NCBI GenBank assembly: GCA_021654635.1
Contig: AP025179.1
Location: forward strand, 868,001-932,000
Origin: Mycobacterium kiyosense
Lineage (GTDB): Bacteria; Actinomycetota; Actinomycetes; Mycobacteriales; Mycobacteriaceae
Length of the DNA stretch: 64,000 nucleotides
Direction of reading: 5' to 3'
Positions 1 to 8,397 of the stretch are shown here, piece by piece. Below the pieces are notes generated by a model that worked only from the letters and a program-made list of their open reading frames with translations, did no database searches and was not told the DNA's origin. The translations under genes were made by a program, and so were the position numbers. How positions within the stretch are numbered: position 1 is the stretch's first letter; each line of letters starts with the position of its first letter.

Positions 1-1
1 C

Positions 2-769
2 GGAGTGGGCGGGCTGATGCTGTTCGGCGTGCCCCGCGAACAAGACAAGGACGCGCGCGGTTCGGCCGGCCTCGACCCCGACGGCATCCTCAACGTCGCC
101 CTGCGGGATCTGACCAAGGATCTCGGCGACGCCACCGTGCTGATGGCCGACACCTGCCTCGACGAGTTCACCGACCACGGCCATTGCGGCGTCCTGGACG
201 AGCGCGGCCGCGTCGACAACGACGCAACCCTGGCCCAATACGTGAAACTTGCTGTGGCACAAGCGCAATCAGGTGCGCATGTGGTGGGGCCCAGCGGCAT
301 GATGGACGGTCAGGTGGCGGCGATCCGGGACGGCCTGGACGCGGCCGGCTACACCGACGTCGTGGTGCTGGCCTATGCCGCGAAATTCGCCTCGGCGTTC
401 TACGGGCCGTTCCGCGAGGCGGTGGCCTCCAGCCTGGCCGGTGATCGGCGGACTTATCAGCAAGAGCCGGGCAACGGCCGCGAGGCGCTGCGCGAAATCG
501 AACTGGACCTCGCCGAAGGCGCCGACATGGTGATGGTCAAACCCGCGATGAGCTACCTCGACGTGGTAGCGGCCGCAGCAAGCGTGTCGCCCGTTCCGGT
601 GGCGGCGTATCAGGTATCCGGGGAGTACGCGATGATTTGTGCGGCGGCGGCCAATAATTGGATCGACGAACGCGCCGCGGCGTTGGAGTCGCTGACCAGC
701 ATCCGGCGCGCCGGGGCCGACATCGTGCTCACGTACTGGGCCGCCGAGGCGGCGAGGTGGCTGGCGTGA
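2..769 (+). CDS. hemB: Porphobilinogen synthase (ALA dehydratase), 5'-truncated by window edge
   Basis: Condenses two 5-aminolevulinate molecules to porphobilinogen in cytoplasmic haem synthesis. The gene enters from the left edge, so only about the last 255 residues of a roughly 330-residue family are present. Visible are the metal-site motif [14 protein letters not shown], in which two of the three cysteines of classical zinc enzymes remain and the middle one is Asp; the first active-site Lys in [11 protein letters not shown]; and the Schiff-base Lys in MVMVKPAM. The stop overlaps a possible GTG start (766) of the next gene, and three genes follow on the same strand with almost no gap. The order hemB then two small membrane genes matches M. 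tuberculosis Rv0512-Rv0514. Confidence 0.97.
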   Translation, partial: GVGGLMLFGVPREQDKDARGSAGLDPDGILNVALRDLTKDLGDATVLMADTCLDEFTDHGHCGVLDERGRVDNDATLAQYVKLAVAQAQSGAHVVGPSGMMDGQVAAIRDGLDAAGYTDVVVLAYAAKFASAFYGPFREAVASSLAGDRRTYQQEPGNGREALREIELDLAEGADMVMVKPAMSYLDVVAAAASVSPVPVAAYQVSGEYAMICAAAANNWIDERAAALESLTSIRRAGADIVLTYWAAEAARWLA

Positions 770-780
770 CGGAGGCTGAC

Positions 781-1353
781 ATGAACGCAGCGCAGGAGCC
801 CGACGAGCCCACGGTGCCCAGCCAGAAGCCGCCGTTGTTCTACGAACCGGGCGCCACCTGGTACTGGGTGCTGGCAGGGCCGTTGTCGGCGTTGTCGCTG
901 ATCTACATCCAGTGGAGCAACCACGTCGCGATCTCGTATCTGGTTCCGGTGATCTTCCTGGTGTTGGTGTCGGCGTTCGTGGCGCTGCAGGTCAAGGCGG
1001 CGCGCATCCACACTTCGGTCGAGCTGACCGAGGATGCGCTGCGGCAGGGCACCGAGACCATCCTGGTGCGCGAGATCGTCAAGGTGTTTCCCGAACCCGA
1101 GAACTCGGTGGTCTCCGGGAAACCGCTGGCCAGGTGGCAGTCGGCGCGCGCACTCGGTGAGCTGGTCGGGGTGCCGCGCGGTCGCCGGGGCATCGGTATC
1201 AAGCTCACCGGTGGCCGCACCGCGCAGGCCTGGGCGCGCCGGCACCGTCACCTGCGGGACGCGCTGACTCCGCTCGTCGAGGAACGGATGGGCCCCTACG
1301 TTTCCGAGCTCGCCGACGAGGTCGACGTCACCGACGACGAGTCGCAGCTGTGA
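781..1353 (+). CDS. DUF3093-type membrane protein (Rv0513-like)
   Basis: A 190-aa protein of unknown function. Two adjacent hydrophobic segments (about residues 27-44 and 50-69) form a hairpin; the remaining ~120 residues are soluble and charged and resemble the PH-like domain of DUF3093 proteins. ATG 781 has GGAGG five bases upstream. A GTG at 766, overlapping the hemB stop and preceded by GAGGTGG, would add five residues and is an equally possible start. It is translationally coupled to the next gene by a GTGA overlap and matches Rv0513 in position and size. No enzymatic motif is visible. Confidence 0.85.
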   Translation: MNAAQEPDEPTVPSQKPPLFYEPGATWYWVLAGPLSALSLIYIQWSNHVAISYLVPVIFLVLVSAFVALQVKAARIHTSVELTEDALRQGTETILVREIVKVFPEPENSVVSGKPLARWQSARALGELVGVPRGRRGIGIKLTGGRTAQAWARRHRHLRDALTPLVEERMGPYVSELADEVDVTDDESQL

Positions 1354-1595
1354 GCGGGCGGGTTTTCATCGAGCTGGTGCTGGCGGGTGCCGCGTTGGTG
1401 GCGACCGGGGTCAGTTGGGGGCATACGCGTTCCATGGTCGTGGTCGCCCCGGTCGCTGACGGGCAGCCGTCGACCTTGTCGATGGTCTACGACCCGCAGC
1501 AGCTGGTGCTGACGATGTTGTTGGCGACGGTCGCCGGGATCTTCGCCGTCGTCGGGCTGGCCCGGTGGCGGCGGACCCGACGGGTGCCGAGCTGA
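1350..1595 (+). CDS. Small two-TM membrane protein (Rv0514-like)
   Basis: An 81-aa protein whose GTG start overlaps the upstream stop. Two hydrophobic stretches (about residues 5-22 and 52-70) flank a short external loop, and the C-terminus is Arg-rich (RWRRTRRVP), suggesting a cytoplasmic tail by the positive-inside rule. It is conserved by position as the third member of the hemB cluster. Function unknown. The 13E12 gene found next here in M. tuberculosis (Rv0515) is absent. Confidence 0.8.
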   Translation: MSGRVFIELVLAGAALVATGVSWGHTRSMVVVAPVADGQPSTLSMVYDPQQLVLTMLLATVAGIFAVVGLARWRRTRRVPS

Positions 1596-1608
1596 CGCGA
1601 TTCGCGGA

Positions 1609-2049
1609 CTAAGCGGATTTCTTCAGCAGGGACAGCATCGACTGACGCCGCCAGGTGATGGCGTCGGCCAGGTTGCGCAGCGCCTGGTGGACCGAGCGGG
1701 AGACCGGGAACGGTGACTCACCGGAATCGTCGCCGAGCAGGGCGTCGCAGCTGGGGTTGGTGACGACCGTCCATTCCACTCCGGCGGCCCGGCACTCCTC
1801 GTCGAGGGCGCATAGCAGCCCGATCCCGGCCGCAGCGAAATGGGTGAGGTCGGTCAGGTCGAGCACCACGGGGTTGGTGCCGTCGACGAACCGCCGAATG
1901 TGCCTGCTGACCTGGTCGACGTTGACGGTGTCGACCTCGCCGCGGATGGTGACCACGGTCGCGAGGTGCCGACAGTGCGCCCGGACGAAGGCGCCGCTGC
2001 AGTCGACGGTTCCGTTCCCGCGAACCGGCGATGTGATTGCGGTGGTCAT
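1609..2049 (-). CDS. STAS-domain anti-anti-sigma-like protein (Rv0516c/OprA-like)
   Basis: A 146-aa single STAS domain. The family core VLDLTDLTHFAAAGIGLL is present, but the Ser normally phosphorylated in SpoIIAA-type antagonists is replaced (AAAG), so that mode of switching is not available. The M. tuberculosis counterpart Rv0516c (OprA) is a PknD substrate phosphorylated near its N-terminus at Thr2. Starting at ATG 2049 gives MTT, which keeps a Thr at position 2 and argues against the in-frame ATG at 2061. It converges on the hemB cluster, and its upstream region is shared with the divergent acyltransferase. Confidence 0.88.
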   Translation of the reverse strand: MTTAITSPVRGNGTVDCSGAFVRAHCRHLATVVTIRGEVDTVNVDQVSRHIRRFVDGTNPVVLDLTDLTHFAAAGIGLLCALDEECRAAGVEWTVVTNPSCDALLGDDSGESPFPVSRSVHQALRNLADAITWRRQSMLSLLKKSA

Positions 2050-2310
2050 TCGGCACCCCATTCCCGTGGCGTTCGACGTTCGGACAAACGACGAGCAAAA
2101 CCTGTCTCTAAGGTGCCCGCTAAACCTAAAGGTACTGGTAGCCGGGTCTAATTCTTTGGTAAGAAGCTGTGATCTGTGGTTTCGGCACCAAGCCGACGTG
2201 TGGGCTCCGCCGCTCGTCGGTGGCGCGGGCGCCGCTTGTTAGGCTGCTCTGGCTGCCGGTCAGCCGAGTTGGTAGTCGAACAGGCAGCGGAGTCCAGCGG
2301 AAAGAATCTC

Positions 2311-3567
2311 GTGCAAAGCGGAGAACTCAGGGGTCAGATTAAGGGCGAGATCAAAGCCCTCACGGGTCTCCGCATCGTCGCCTCGCTGTGGGTGGTGTTC
2401 TTTCACTTCCGGCCGATGGTGGCCGACCTGTCGCCCGACCTGCGGGAGAACCTGGCGCCGGTGCTGAACTGCGGCGCGCAGGGCGTCGACCTGTTCTTCA
2501 TCCTCAGCGGCTTCGTGCTGACCTGGAACTACCTGGACCGGATGGGGCAGTCGTGGTCGCTGCGCGCCACCCTGCACTTCCTGTGGCTGCGACTGGCCAG
2601 GGTGTGGCCGGTGTATCTGGTGACGTTGCACCTGGCCGCCGCCTGGTTCATTCTCACGCTGCACGTGGGCCATACGCCGATGCCCGACGTGAGCCGGCTC
2701 ACCGCTATCAGCTACGTGCGCCAGGTGCTGCTGATTCAGCTCTGGTATCAGCCGTACTTCGACCTGTCCAGCTGGGACGGGCCGGCCTGGTCGATCAGCG
2801 CGGAATGGTTGGCGTACCTACTGTTCGGTGTGCTGGTGCTGGTGATCTTCCGGATCCAGCACGCCACCCGGGCCCGCGGCCTGATGCTGATGGCCTTCGC
2901 GGCGTCGCTGCCGCCGGTGCTGCTGCTGCTGGCCAGCGGGGTGTTCTACACCCCGTGGAGTTGGCTGCCGCGGATCGTGACGCAGTTCGCCGCGGGCGCC
3001 ATCGCGTGCGCCGCGGTGCGCCGGCTGCGCCTGGGTGAGCGTGGTCGGCGCATCGCCGGATACCTTTCGCTGCTGCTGGTCGCCGCGATCGTCGGCACCC
3101 TGTACCTGCTGCGGGATTTCCCGATCACCGGCGTGTACGACAGCGGCGGCGTGGTTGACCTGTTGTTCGTTCCGCTGGTGATCACGCTGGCGGTCGGCCT
3201 CGGCAGCTTGCCGTGGCTGCTGTCGACCCGGTGGCTGGTGTATGGCGGCGAGATCTCGTTTTGCTTGTACATGGTGCACGAGTTGGTGCACACCAGCTGG
3301 ACGTGGGCGGTGGTGAACTTCGCGCTGCGGCCCTGGGAACAGGACAGTCCGTGGCGCTGGAACATCTTCGGGCTGCTGGCCATCTCGGTGCTGCTGTCGA
3401 TCCTGCTGTACCACTGCGTCGAGGAGCCGGCGCGCCGGTGGATGCGCAGGATGGTCGACGCGCCGCCCACCCCGGCGGGCCACGACCCGCAGCAGACACC
3501 GGAGACCGACGCCCAACCCATCGATGTTGCGCGGAAAGAGGTTTCGCCCCCCGTGGCGGCCACCTGA
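2311..3567 (+). CDS. Acyltransferase-3 family integral membrane protein (Rv0517-like)
   Basis: A multispanning (~10 TM) O-acyltransferase of the AT3/OafA family, which transfers acyl groups from the cytoplasmic side onto envelope glycans or lipids. Typical features are the first-helix LRIVASLWVVFFHF with its conserved His and DLFFILSGFVLTW. The C-terminal ~40 residues are a hydrophilic tail. GTG 2311 is chosen because upstream in-frame sequence is Cys/Arg-rich and unlike an AT3 N-terminus; TTG 2269 is an alternative. The downstream gene encodes a stand-alone exported SGNH hydrolase, so the two may work as a split acyltransferase/SGNH pair. Confidence 0.88.
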   Translation: MQSGELRGQIKGEIKALTGLRIVASLWVVFFHFRPMVADLSPDLRENLAPVLNCGAQGVDLFFILSGFVLTWNYLDRMGQSWSLRATLHFLWLRLARVWPVYLVTLHLAAAWFILTLHVGHTPMPDVSRLTAISYVRQVLLIQLWYQPYFDLSSWDGPAWSISAEWLAYLLFGVLVLVIFRIQHATRARGLMLMAFAASLPPVLLLLASGVFYTPWSWLPRIVTQFAAGAIACAAVRRLRLGERGRRIAGYLSLLLVAAIVGTLYLLRDFPITGVYDSGGVVDLLFVPLVITLAVGLGSLPWLLSTRWLVYGGEISFCLYMVHELVHTSWTWAVVNFALRPWEQDSPWRWNIFGLLAISVLLSILLYHCVEEPARRWMRRMVDAPPTPAGHDPQQTPETDAQPIDVARKEVSPPVAAT

Positions 3568-3659
3568 GTTGTCCCCCCGATCGCCGCGAGTTGACGAGTG
3601 TCCGCGGCGATATCCGCTTACCATTTATTCCAGTCGCTCGAGGCGTGCGGGAGGAGATC

Positions 3660-4358
3660 GTGGTGGGTCGGCTGGCGGCGCTGATCGTTGGTCTGCTGGT
3701 TGCGGTTGCTGTCGTGACGCCGGCTCCGTCGCCGTCGGCCAGCGAGTCGCCCTACCGCACAACGAGTTTCGATTTCCGGGTGAACCACGTCGCGGTCATC
3801 GGCGACTCGTACACCACCGGCACCGACGAGGGCGGGCTGGGGCCCAATGCGTGGACGGCCCGCGCCTGGCAGCAGCTGGCCCAGCGCGGCACCCGCGTCC
3901 ACGCCGACGTGGCCGCCGAGGGCAGGGCCGGCTACGCCGCGGTCGGCGACCACGGCCACGTGTTCTTCGACCTGACCGCCAACGCGGTCAAGCCCGAGGA
4001 CGTGCTGGTGATGTTCTTCGGCTCACGAAACGACCAGGGGGTCGATCCCGGGCTGCTCACCGACCGGGTGCGGGACACGCTGGACCGGGCGCGCGGCCTG
4101 GCGCCGTCCGCGCGACTGCTGGTGATCGGACCACCCTGGCCGTCGGCGGATGTGCCGCAGGAGATATCGCGGATTCGGGACATCCTGCATGCGGCGGCGC
4201 GGGCGGTGGACGCCGAGTTCGTCGACCCGTTGGACCGCCGCTGGTTCGTCGATCGGCCGGACCTGATCGGCGCCGACGGCGTGCACCCCACCGACACCGG
4301 GCACGCCTATATGGCCCGTAAGATCGCGCCGCTGGTCCGTACCCAGTTGTCGCGGTGA
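3660..4358 (+). CDS. Exported SGNH/GDSL hydrolase (Rv0518-like)
   Basis: A 232-aa predicted secreted esterase/acetyltransferase-type protein. The GTG start has GGGAGGAG just upstream. Residues 1-25 form a signal peptide (hydrophobic core LIVGLLVAVAVV, Ala/Ser/Pro region after it). The SGNH blocks are clear: I VIGDSYTTG (nucleophile Ser), III FFGSRND (Gly and Asn), V DGVHPTDTGH (Asp and His). It lies 92 bp after the acyltransferase on the same strand, as Rv0517-Rv0518 do in M. tuberculosis (231 aa). The substrate is probably an O-acylated envelope glycan; this is inferred from context. Confidence 0.9.
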   Translation: MVGRLAALIVGLLVAVAVVTPAPSPSASESPYRTTSFDFRVNHVAVIGDSYTTGTDEGGLGPNAWTARAWQQLAQRGTRVHADVAAEGRAGYAAVGDHGHVFFDLTANAVKPEDVLVMFFGSRNDQGVDPGLLTDRVRDTLDRARGLAPSARLLVIGPPWPSADVPQEISRIRDILHAAARAVDAEFVDPLDRRWFVDRPDLIGADGVHPTDTGHAYMARKIAPLVRTQLSR

Positions 4359-4547
4359 TCGCCGTATTCGTCGTTTCCGCGAGTGCCACCCCGCGGTGGA
4401 TTTCGGTGTCGAAAATTGCAGTGCCGTTGCATTCGCCGGGCACGGATCTGGGTGCGGCTTGAGTTCTGTGCTGATTTAGCGATTTGCGGCTCGGTACTGT
4501 CGAGATAGTCGCGGCTCGATGCGGGGCCTTTGCGGATTCGGGTGTGG

Positions 4548-4796
4548 GTGACCGATCTGGTCAACGTGGATCTGGATGCGATGGCGCGATTGCAGCCGCA
4601 GGTTCAGGCGTTGGTGGGGCAGATGACCGAGGATCTTCGCGGCGGTGTTCCGGCCGATGGCGGCGGTCCGGGAGATGTTCCGTCGTTGGCGGCGGCGCAT
4701 GCGATGTCTGAGACGGCCTGGGCGGTGCAACTTCTTGTAGGACAACGATTTTCGCAGGTCGCTGGGTTGTGCGAGGAGGCCCGTAAGCGCTTTTGA
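4548..4796 (+). CDS. Small EspC/WXG100-like putative type VII secretion protein
   Basis: An 82-aa helical, Ala/Gln-rich protein starting VTDLVNVDLDAM, the style of mycobacterial small ESX-associated proteins that precede larger ESX substrates. No signal peptide or TM segment. A Pro/Gly-rich break near residues 35-45 separates two predicted helices. GTG 4548 is preferred; TTG 4530 and GTG 4542 are in frame. The ribosome binding site is weak. It lies 70 bp upstream of a broken large gene with a WEG motif, so it is probably the small partner of that lost substrate. Not present between Rv0518 and Rv0519c in M. tuberculosis. Confidence 0.6.
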   Translation: MTDLVNVDLDAMARLQPQVQALVGQMTEDLRGGVPADGGGPGDVPSLAAAHAMSETAWAVQLLVGQRFSQVAGLCEEARKRF

Positions 4797-4865
4797 TCGC
4801 GGAATCGCAGTTGACGATGGCGTGGAACAAATTACCCACGTTGTTGCCTCCCAGGTAGGTGCGCG

Positions 4866-5769
4866 TTGTCACCGACCAAGACGCAGGTGTTGCACACCTA
4901 CCCGCAGCAGGTGCTCGACCTGATCGACTCGTGGAAGAAGATTTTCGCCAAGCTGGAGACGCGGGCAGAGACCTACCGGGGGTATGTCGACAATCCGGGT
5001 GGGTCAACATGGGAGGGCAAACCGCCCAAGCGGCCAGGGGCCGCGCCAGGGCTGATCAGCAGGCGGTTGCCGGTGCCCGCGACACAGTGGACGCGCAAGC
5101 CAAGTCGATCGCGGACACCGTAAGTACGAGTTTGTGGCCGCCGTTGACCAACGCCCAGCAGATCATCGGCAACGCTGAGAAGGTTGCGGGGGTTACGGTC
5201 ACCGGGGCGCCGCGCATCCATGATGATGTGACAGGCCTTGACCTGAATGCCCTGGATCTAGGGGAAATCGTCAAGACACCGGGTGGTCAGCTGCTAGCGG
5301 TGTTCGGTGACTCCTTCACCGACGGTCCAGGGCGTGGTGTTCATTACCCCTCGGTGGCCGTCGAGGTGACGATCGACCCCAACACCGGGCAGATCAGCTA
5401 CGGCAAAGTGAAATTCACGCTTCCGGCGGGCACCATTGTGCTGAACGGAAAGACGTACATGATGGTCGCGGCTACATCGGCAGGATGTAATGGCAACAAT
5501 CTGCCCGGGATACCTGCCGCGACGCCTGTGCCAACGCCCGATAGTGGTGGCCACATCAACGGAATCTCGACAGCGCCGGGTTACGGCAGTATGGCGTACC
5601 AGCCGGCGATAGGCTTCCGGCCGCAAAGTTGCTGCCGCCGTTTCATTCGATCACCGTCGACGGTGTGACCTGCGGGGTGGACGACGCCAAAACGACCGCT
5701 TGCAGGGACACTCAGGGCCAAGGATTTGTCTTGTCGCCCAACGGATCCGGGTGGCTCCCGCACGTCTAA
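4866..5769 (+). pseudogene. Frameshifted WXG/DUF4185-like putative ESX substrate
   Basis: Coding sequence can be followed through three frames. Frame one starts at TTG 4866 (LSPTKTQVL...) and runs to STWEGK at about 5021. One base is apparently missing from an A-run there, and the protein continues as TAQAARGRARADQQAV in the next frame. That frame includes LLAVFGDSFTDG, the opening of a DUF4185-like domain. Between about 5605 and 5640 a second loss shifts the frame again, giving [16 protein letters not shown]...[15 protein letters not shown] and a stop at 5767-5769, a C-terminal domain common in mycobacterial exported proteins. Repairing both shifts would give about 300 aa. The two breaks make a functional product unlikely unless they are sequencing errors. 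Confidence 0.7.
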
Positions 5770-5802
5770 ACCGAGCTAACATTTCGACGTCGCGTCGCCG
5801 GC

Positions 5803-5847
5803 GAATCAACGCGGCCGCGCAAATGTTGCGCTGACGTCGGTTGATTC
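5803..5847. repeat. Nested inverted repeat (hairpin) after the pseudogene
   Basis: Outer arms GAATCAAC (5803-5810) and GTTGATTC (5840-5847) are perfect. Inside them lies a second perfect hairpin, GCGCAA-ATG-TTGCGC (5817-5831). It sits 34 bp past the pseudogene stop. It could be a transcription terminator without a U-tract or the footprint of an excised element; neither is proven. The rest of 5770-6003 shows nothing I can assign. Confidence 0.5.
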
Positions 5848-6003
5848 GTTGCGCAGATCCCCTAGGACACTCGCGATGCCGTTTTTCCGCCGGATGGTCA
5901 CCGAGACGATTTTCCGCCCGCCCCAAGCGGATTGACAAGAACTGCTGCGTTCAGATCTGCTACCCGACAGCCAAACCGGTTGCCGTCGAGAATCTTTCGC
6001 GTC

Positions 6004-6120
6004 TCAGTCTTCTGCGTGCCGCTCGTAGTCCCATCGCTCGAGGCGGGCTTGAAGTTGCACGAGGCCGAGTCCGGCGACAGGTGTGGCTGCGGTAAGCAGA
6101 ACCAACAGCAGCGGACTCAT
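6004..6120 (-). CDS. 38-aa membrane micropeptide
   Basis: Too short for most gene callers, but well supported. ATG 6120 follows a perfect GGAGG seven bases upstream (cctcc on the plus strand, 6128-6132). The product begins MSPLLLVLLTAATPVAG, a single hydrophobic helix, and ends with an amphipathic charged tail ARLERWDYERHAED before TGA. I recall similar short proteins ending in RLERWDYERHA in mycobacteria, but could not search. Function unknown; single-helix proteins of this size often act as accessory subunits of membrane complexes. Confidence 0.7.
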   Translation of the reverse strand: MSPLLLVLLTAATPVAGLGLVQLQARLERWDYERHAED

Positions 6121-6212
6121 CTGAAAACCTCCAAAACTCTTTTATTAGTACCACGTTCGCCGCCGCCGAGTGGTTCATTAGGCAACAAAGTCGCCACGAA
6201 ATTGACTCGATT

Positions 6213-8366
6213 TCAGCCGTTCGGCAGGGCCCGGTCGGCCAGCGCGCCGATGACCGGTGCCAGCAACTGCGCATACTCGGTCGTGATGTGATTGTCGTCG
6301 CGGAACACCAGGGTGTTGCCGACGATCATCGGGCAGCGCTCCGCGGTGCAGAACAGGTCGGTCAGGTCGGCGTACTGCCCGCCGGCCTCGGTGGTGGCCC
6401 GCTGCTCGGCGGCGACGCCGTCCCCGTTGACCGCGACCGACCGCGCCGGCGCGCACGCCCCGGCGTCGTCCAGGTGAGCCGACAGGCACGTCGGCGCGGC
6501 GGCCTGCGGGTCGGCCACCGGGCCCAGCACCAGCACGCTGGAGCCCATGCCGCGCAGCGTGGTCACCACCAGGGCCAGGCTGTCGATCCAGGCCCGGTCG
6601 TAGGAGGCGAAGCTGAAGTCTGCGTGGTAGCGCCGGCTCATCCCGAGCACCACCAGTTTCGGCCGCTCGGCCGCCACCCGTCCCATCACCTCGCCGCGCC
6701 ACTGTTCACACTCGGTGTACTTGCGGCCCAGGTAGGGGCTGACGATCGGCAGGTCCAGGAACGGGCAGGTGACCTTCGCCATCGTCTCGAGCCGCCAATG
6801 CCGCTGCTCGGCGACCTGGCGCAGCGCCGGGTCCCACATGGCGGCGTGGGAGTCGCCGATCAGGGTCACCCGGGTGGGGGAGCCGGTGTCGGCGGTCGCG
6901 CATTCACTCTGGCCGAGGTCCCGCCAGGAACGCATGCAGCCGTTGACGAACACCGGCGCCTTGTCGCCGGGCGCCGCCGACAGCGACGGGTTCAGGTTCG
7001 ACGGCACCGGACCGAGGCCGGCCGACGCGGCGAGTAGGTCGCGGGCCTGCGCGAACGCCTGCCGGACTGCGGCTTCCTGCGGACTGAGCTGCGGATCCGG
7101 GGCCGGTGGCAACGCCACGATCCTGGCCTGCGGCGCGGCGGCACCGTGGCCCACCGGCGCGGGCACGGCCGTCAGCAACACGGCGCACGCGCAGGCGGCG
7201 ACGGCACTCGCGGCACCGGCCACCGCCAGGCTGGCTTTGGCGGAGCCGCGCAGCGCGGCGGCGAAGCGGCCCGGGTTCTCCACCGCGTGCATGGTGATCA
7301 CCGCCAGTCCCGCCGACACCGTCGTGGCCGCCAGTCGCCCGGGCAGGCCGCCCGGGTCACCCAGCAGCGGCGGCAACAGCAGCAGCACCGGCCAGTGCCA
7401 CAGGTACCACGAGTACGACACCCGCCCGATCGCCCGCATCACCGGGGGGCACAGCAGCCGTCCCACCCCCAGGCCACCGGTGACCGAGCCGGCGCCGATC
7501 ACCAGCGCGGTGCCCAGCACCGGCAACAGCGCCGAGGTGCCGGGATAGGGCGTATGCGGTCCCAGCTGGGTGCAGGTCAGGAGGATCAGTGCCAGCCCAC
7601 CCCATCCGGCTACCGCCGCGGGCAGCAGCGGCAACCGCTTCCACTGGTGGATCGTGAGTGCCACCAGCCCGCCCGCGGCCAGCTCCCACGCCCGGGTGGG
7701 CAGCGAGAAGAACGCCCACGGCGGCGATATCCGGGTCCACACCACCGCAGCCGCCAACGACGCCACCCCGACGGCGGCCAGCAGCGCCGCGTACGGCGTC
7801 GCGCCGGACATCGCGGTGCGCCGGAACCGGCCGAGAAGCCAGGCCGTCCCGATGATCAGCGCCGGCCACACCAGATAGAACTGTTCCTCGACACCCAGCG
7901 ACCAGTAGTGCTGGAACGGCGACGGCGCGGCCGAACCCATGTAGTCGGTGCCCTGCACGGCGAAGCGATAGTTACCGACGTAGAGCATGCTGGCGATGCC
8001 GTCGATGAAGACCCGGCGGGCCTGCAACGGCGGCAGCACGATCGCGGCGAAGATCGCGGTGATGACCCCGACGGTGGCCGCGGCCGGCAGCAGGCGGCGG
8101 GCGCGGGCGGCGTAGAAACTGCCCAGCGCAACGGTTTCGGTGGCCGCGACCTCGCGCCACAACAGCCCGGTGATGAGGAAGCCGGAGATCACGAAGAAAA
8201 CGTCGACGCCGATGTAGCCGCCGGCGATGCCGGGAACGCCCGCGTGGTAGAGGACGACGGCGATCACCGCGATGGCGCGCAGGCCCTCGATGTCGGGACG
8301 GAACGGGGCGCGGGCTATGCGCCGTCCCAGGGGCTGGGTCGCGCGGGTGGTGTCCGCCTCGGTCAT
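6213..8366 (-). CDS. Acyltransferase-3/SGNH fusion (OafA-type)
   Basis: A 717-aa protein with two modules. Residues ~20-380 form a multispanning AT3 domain (FRPDIEGLRAIAVIAVVLYH, FFVISGFLITGLL). After a hinge, residues ~440-717 form an extracytoplasmic SGNH domain with VTLIGDSHAAMW (Ser) and DDNHITTEYAQ (Asp/His) near the end. Proteins of this architecture O-acylate envelope polysaccharides or glycolipids, the membrane half moving the acyl group to the outside SGNH half. The gene runs opposite to the Rv0517/Rv0518-like pair and has no counterpart at this site in M. tuberculosis. ATG 8366 fits the family N-terminus. Length is typical. Confidence 0.92.
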   Translation of the reverse strand: MTEADTTRATQPLGRRIARAPFRPDIEGLRAIAVIAVVLYHAGVPGIAGGYIGVDVFFVISGFLITGLLWREVAATETVALGSFYAARARRLLPAAATVGVITAIFAAIVLPPLQARRVFIDGIASMLYVGNYRFAVQGTDYMGSAAPSPFQHYWSLGVEEQFYLVWPALIIGTAWLLGRFRRTAMSGATPYAALLAAVGVASLAAAVVWTRISPPWAFFSLPTRAWELAAGGLVALTIHQWKRLPLLPAAVAGWGGLALILLTCTQLGPHTPYPGTSALLPVLGTALVIGAGSVTGGLGVGRLLCPPVMRAIGRVSYSWYLWHWPVLLLLPPLLGDPGGLPGRLAATTVSAGLAVITMHAVENPGRFAAALRGSAKASLAVAGAASAVAACACAVLLTAVPAPVGHGAAAPQARIVALPPAPDPQLSPQEAAVRQAFAQARDLLAASAGLGPVPSNLNPSLSAAPGDKAPVFVNGCMRSWRDLGQSECATADTGSPTRVTLIGDSHAAMWDPALRQVAEQRHWRLETMAKVTCPFLDLPIVSPYLGRKYTECEQWRGEVMGRVAAERPKLVVLGMSRRYHADFSFASYDRAWIDSLALVVTTLRGMGSSVLVLGPVADPQAAAPTCLSAHLDDAGACAPARSVAVNGDGVAAEQRATTEAGGQYADLTDLFCTAERCPMIVGNTLVFRDDNHITTEYAQLLAPVIGALADRALPNG

Positions 8367-8397
8367 CGGCTCGCGGTCATGTGCTGGTCGTCACGGA

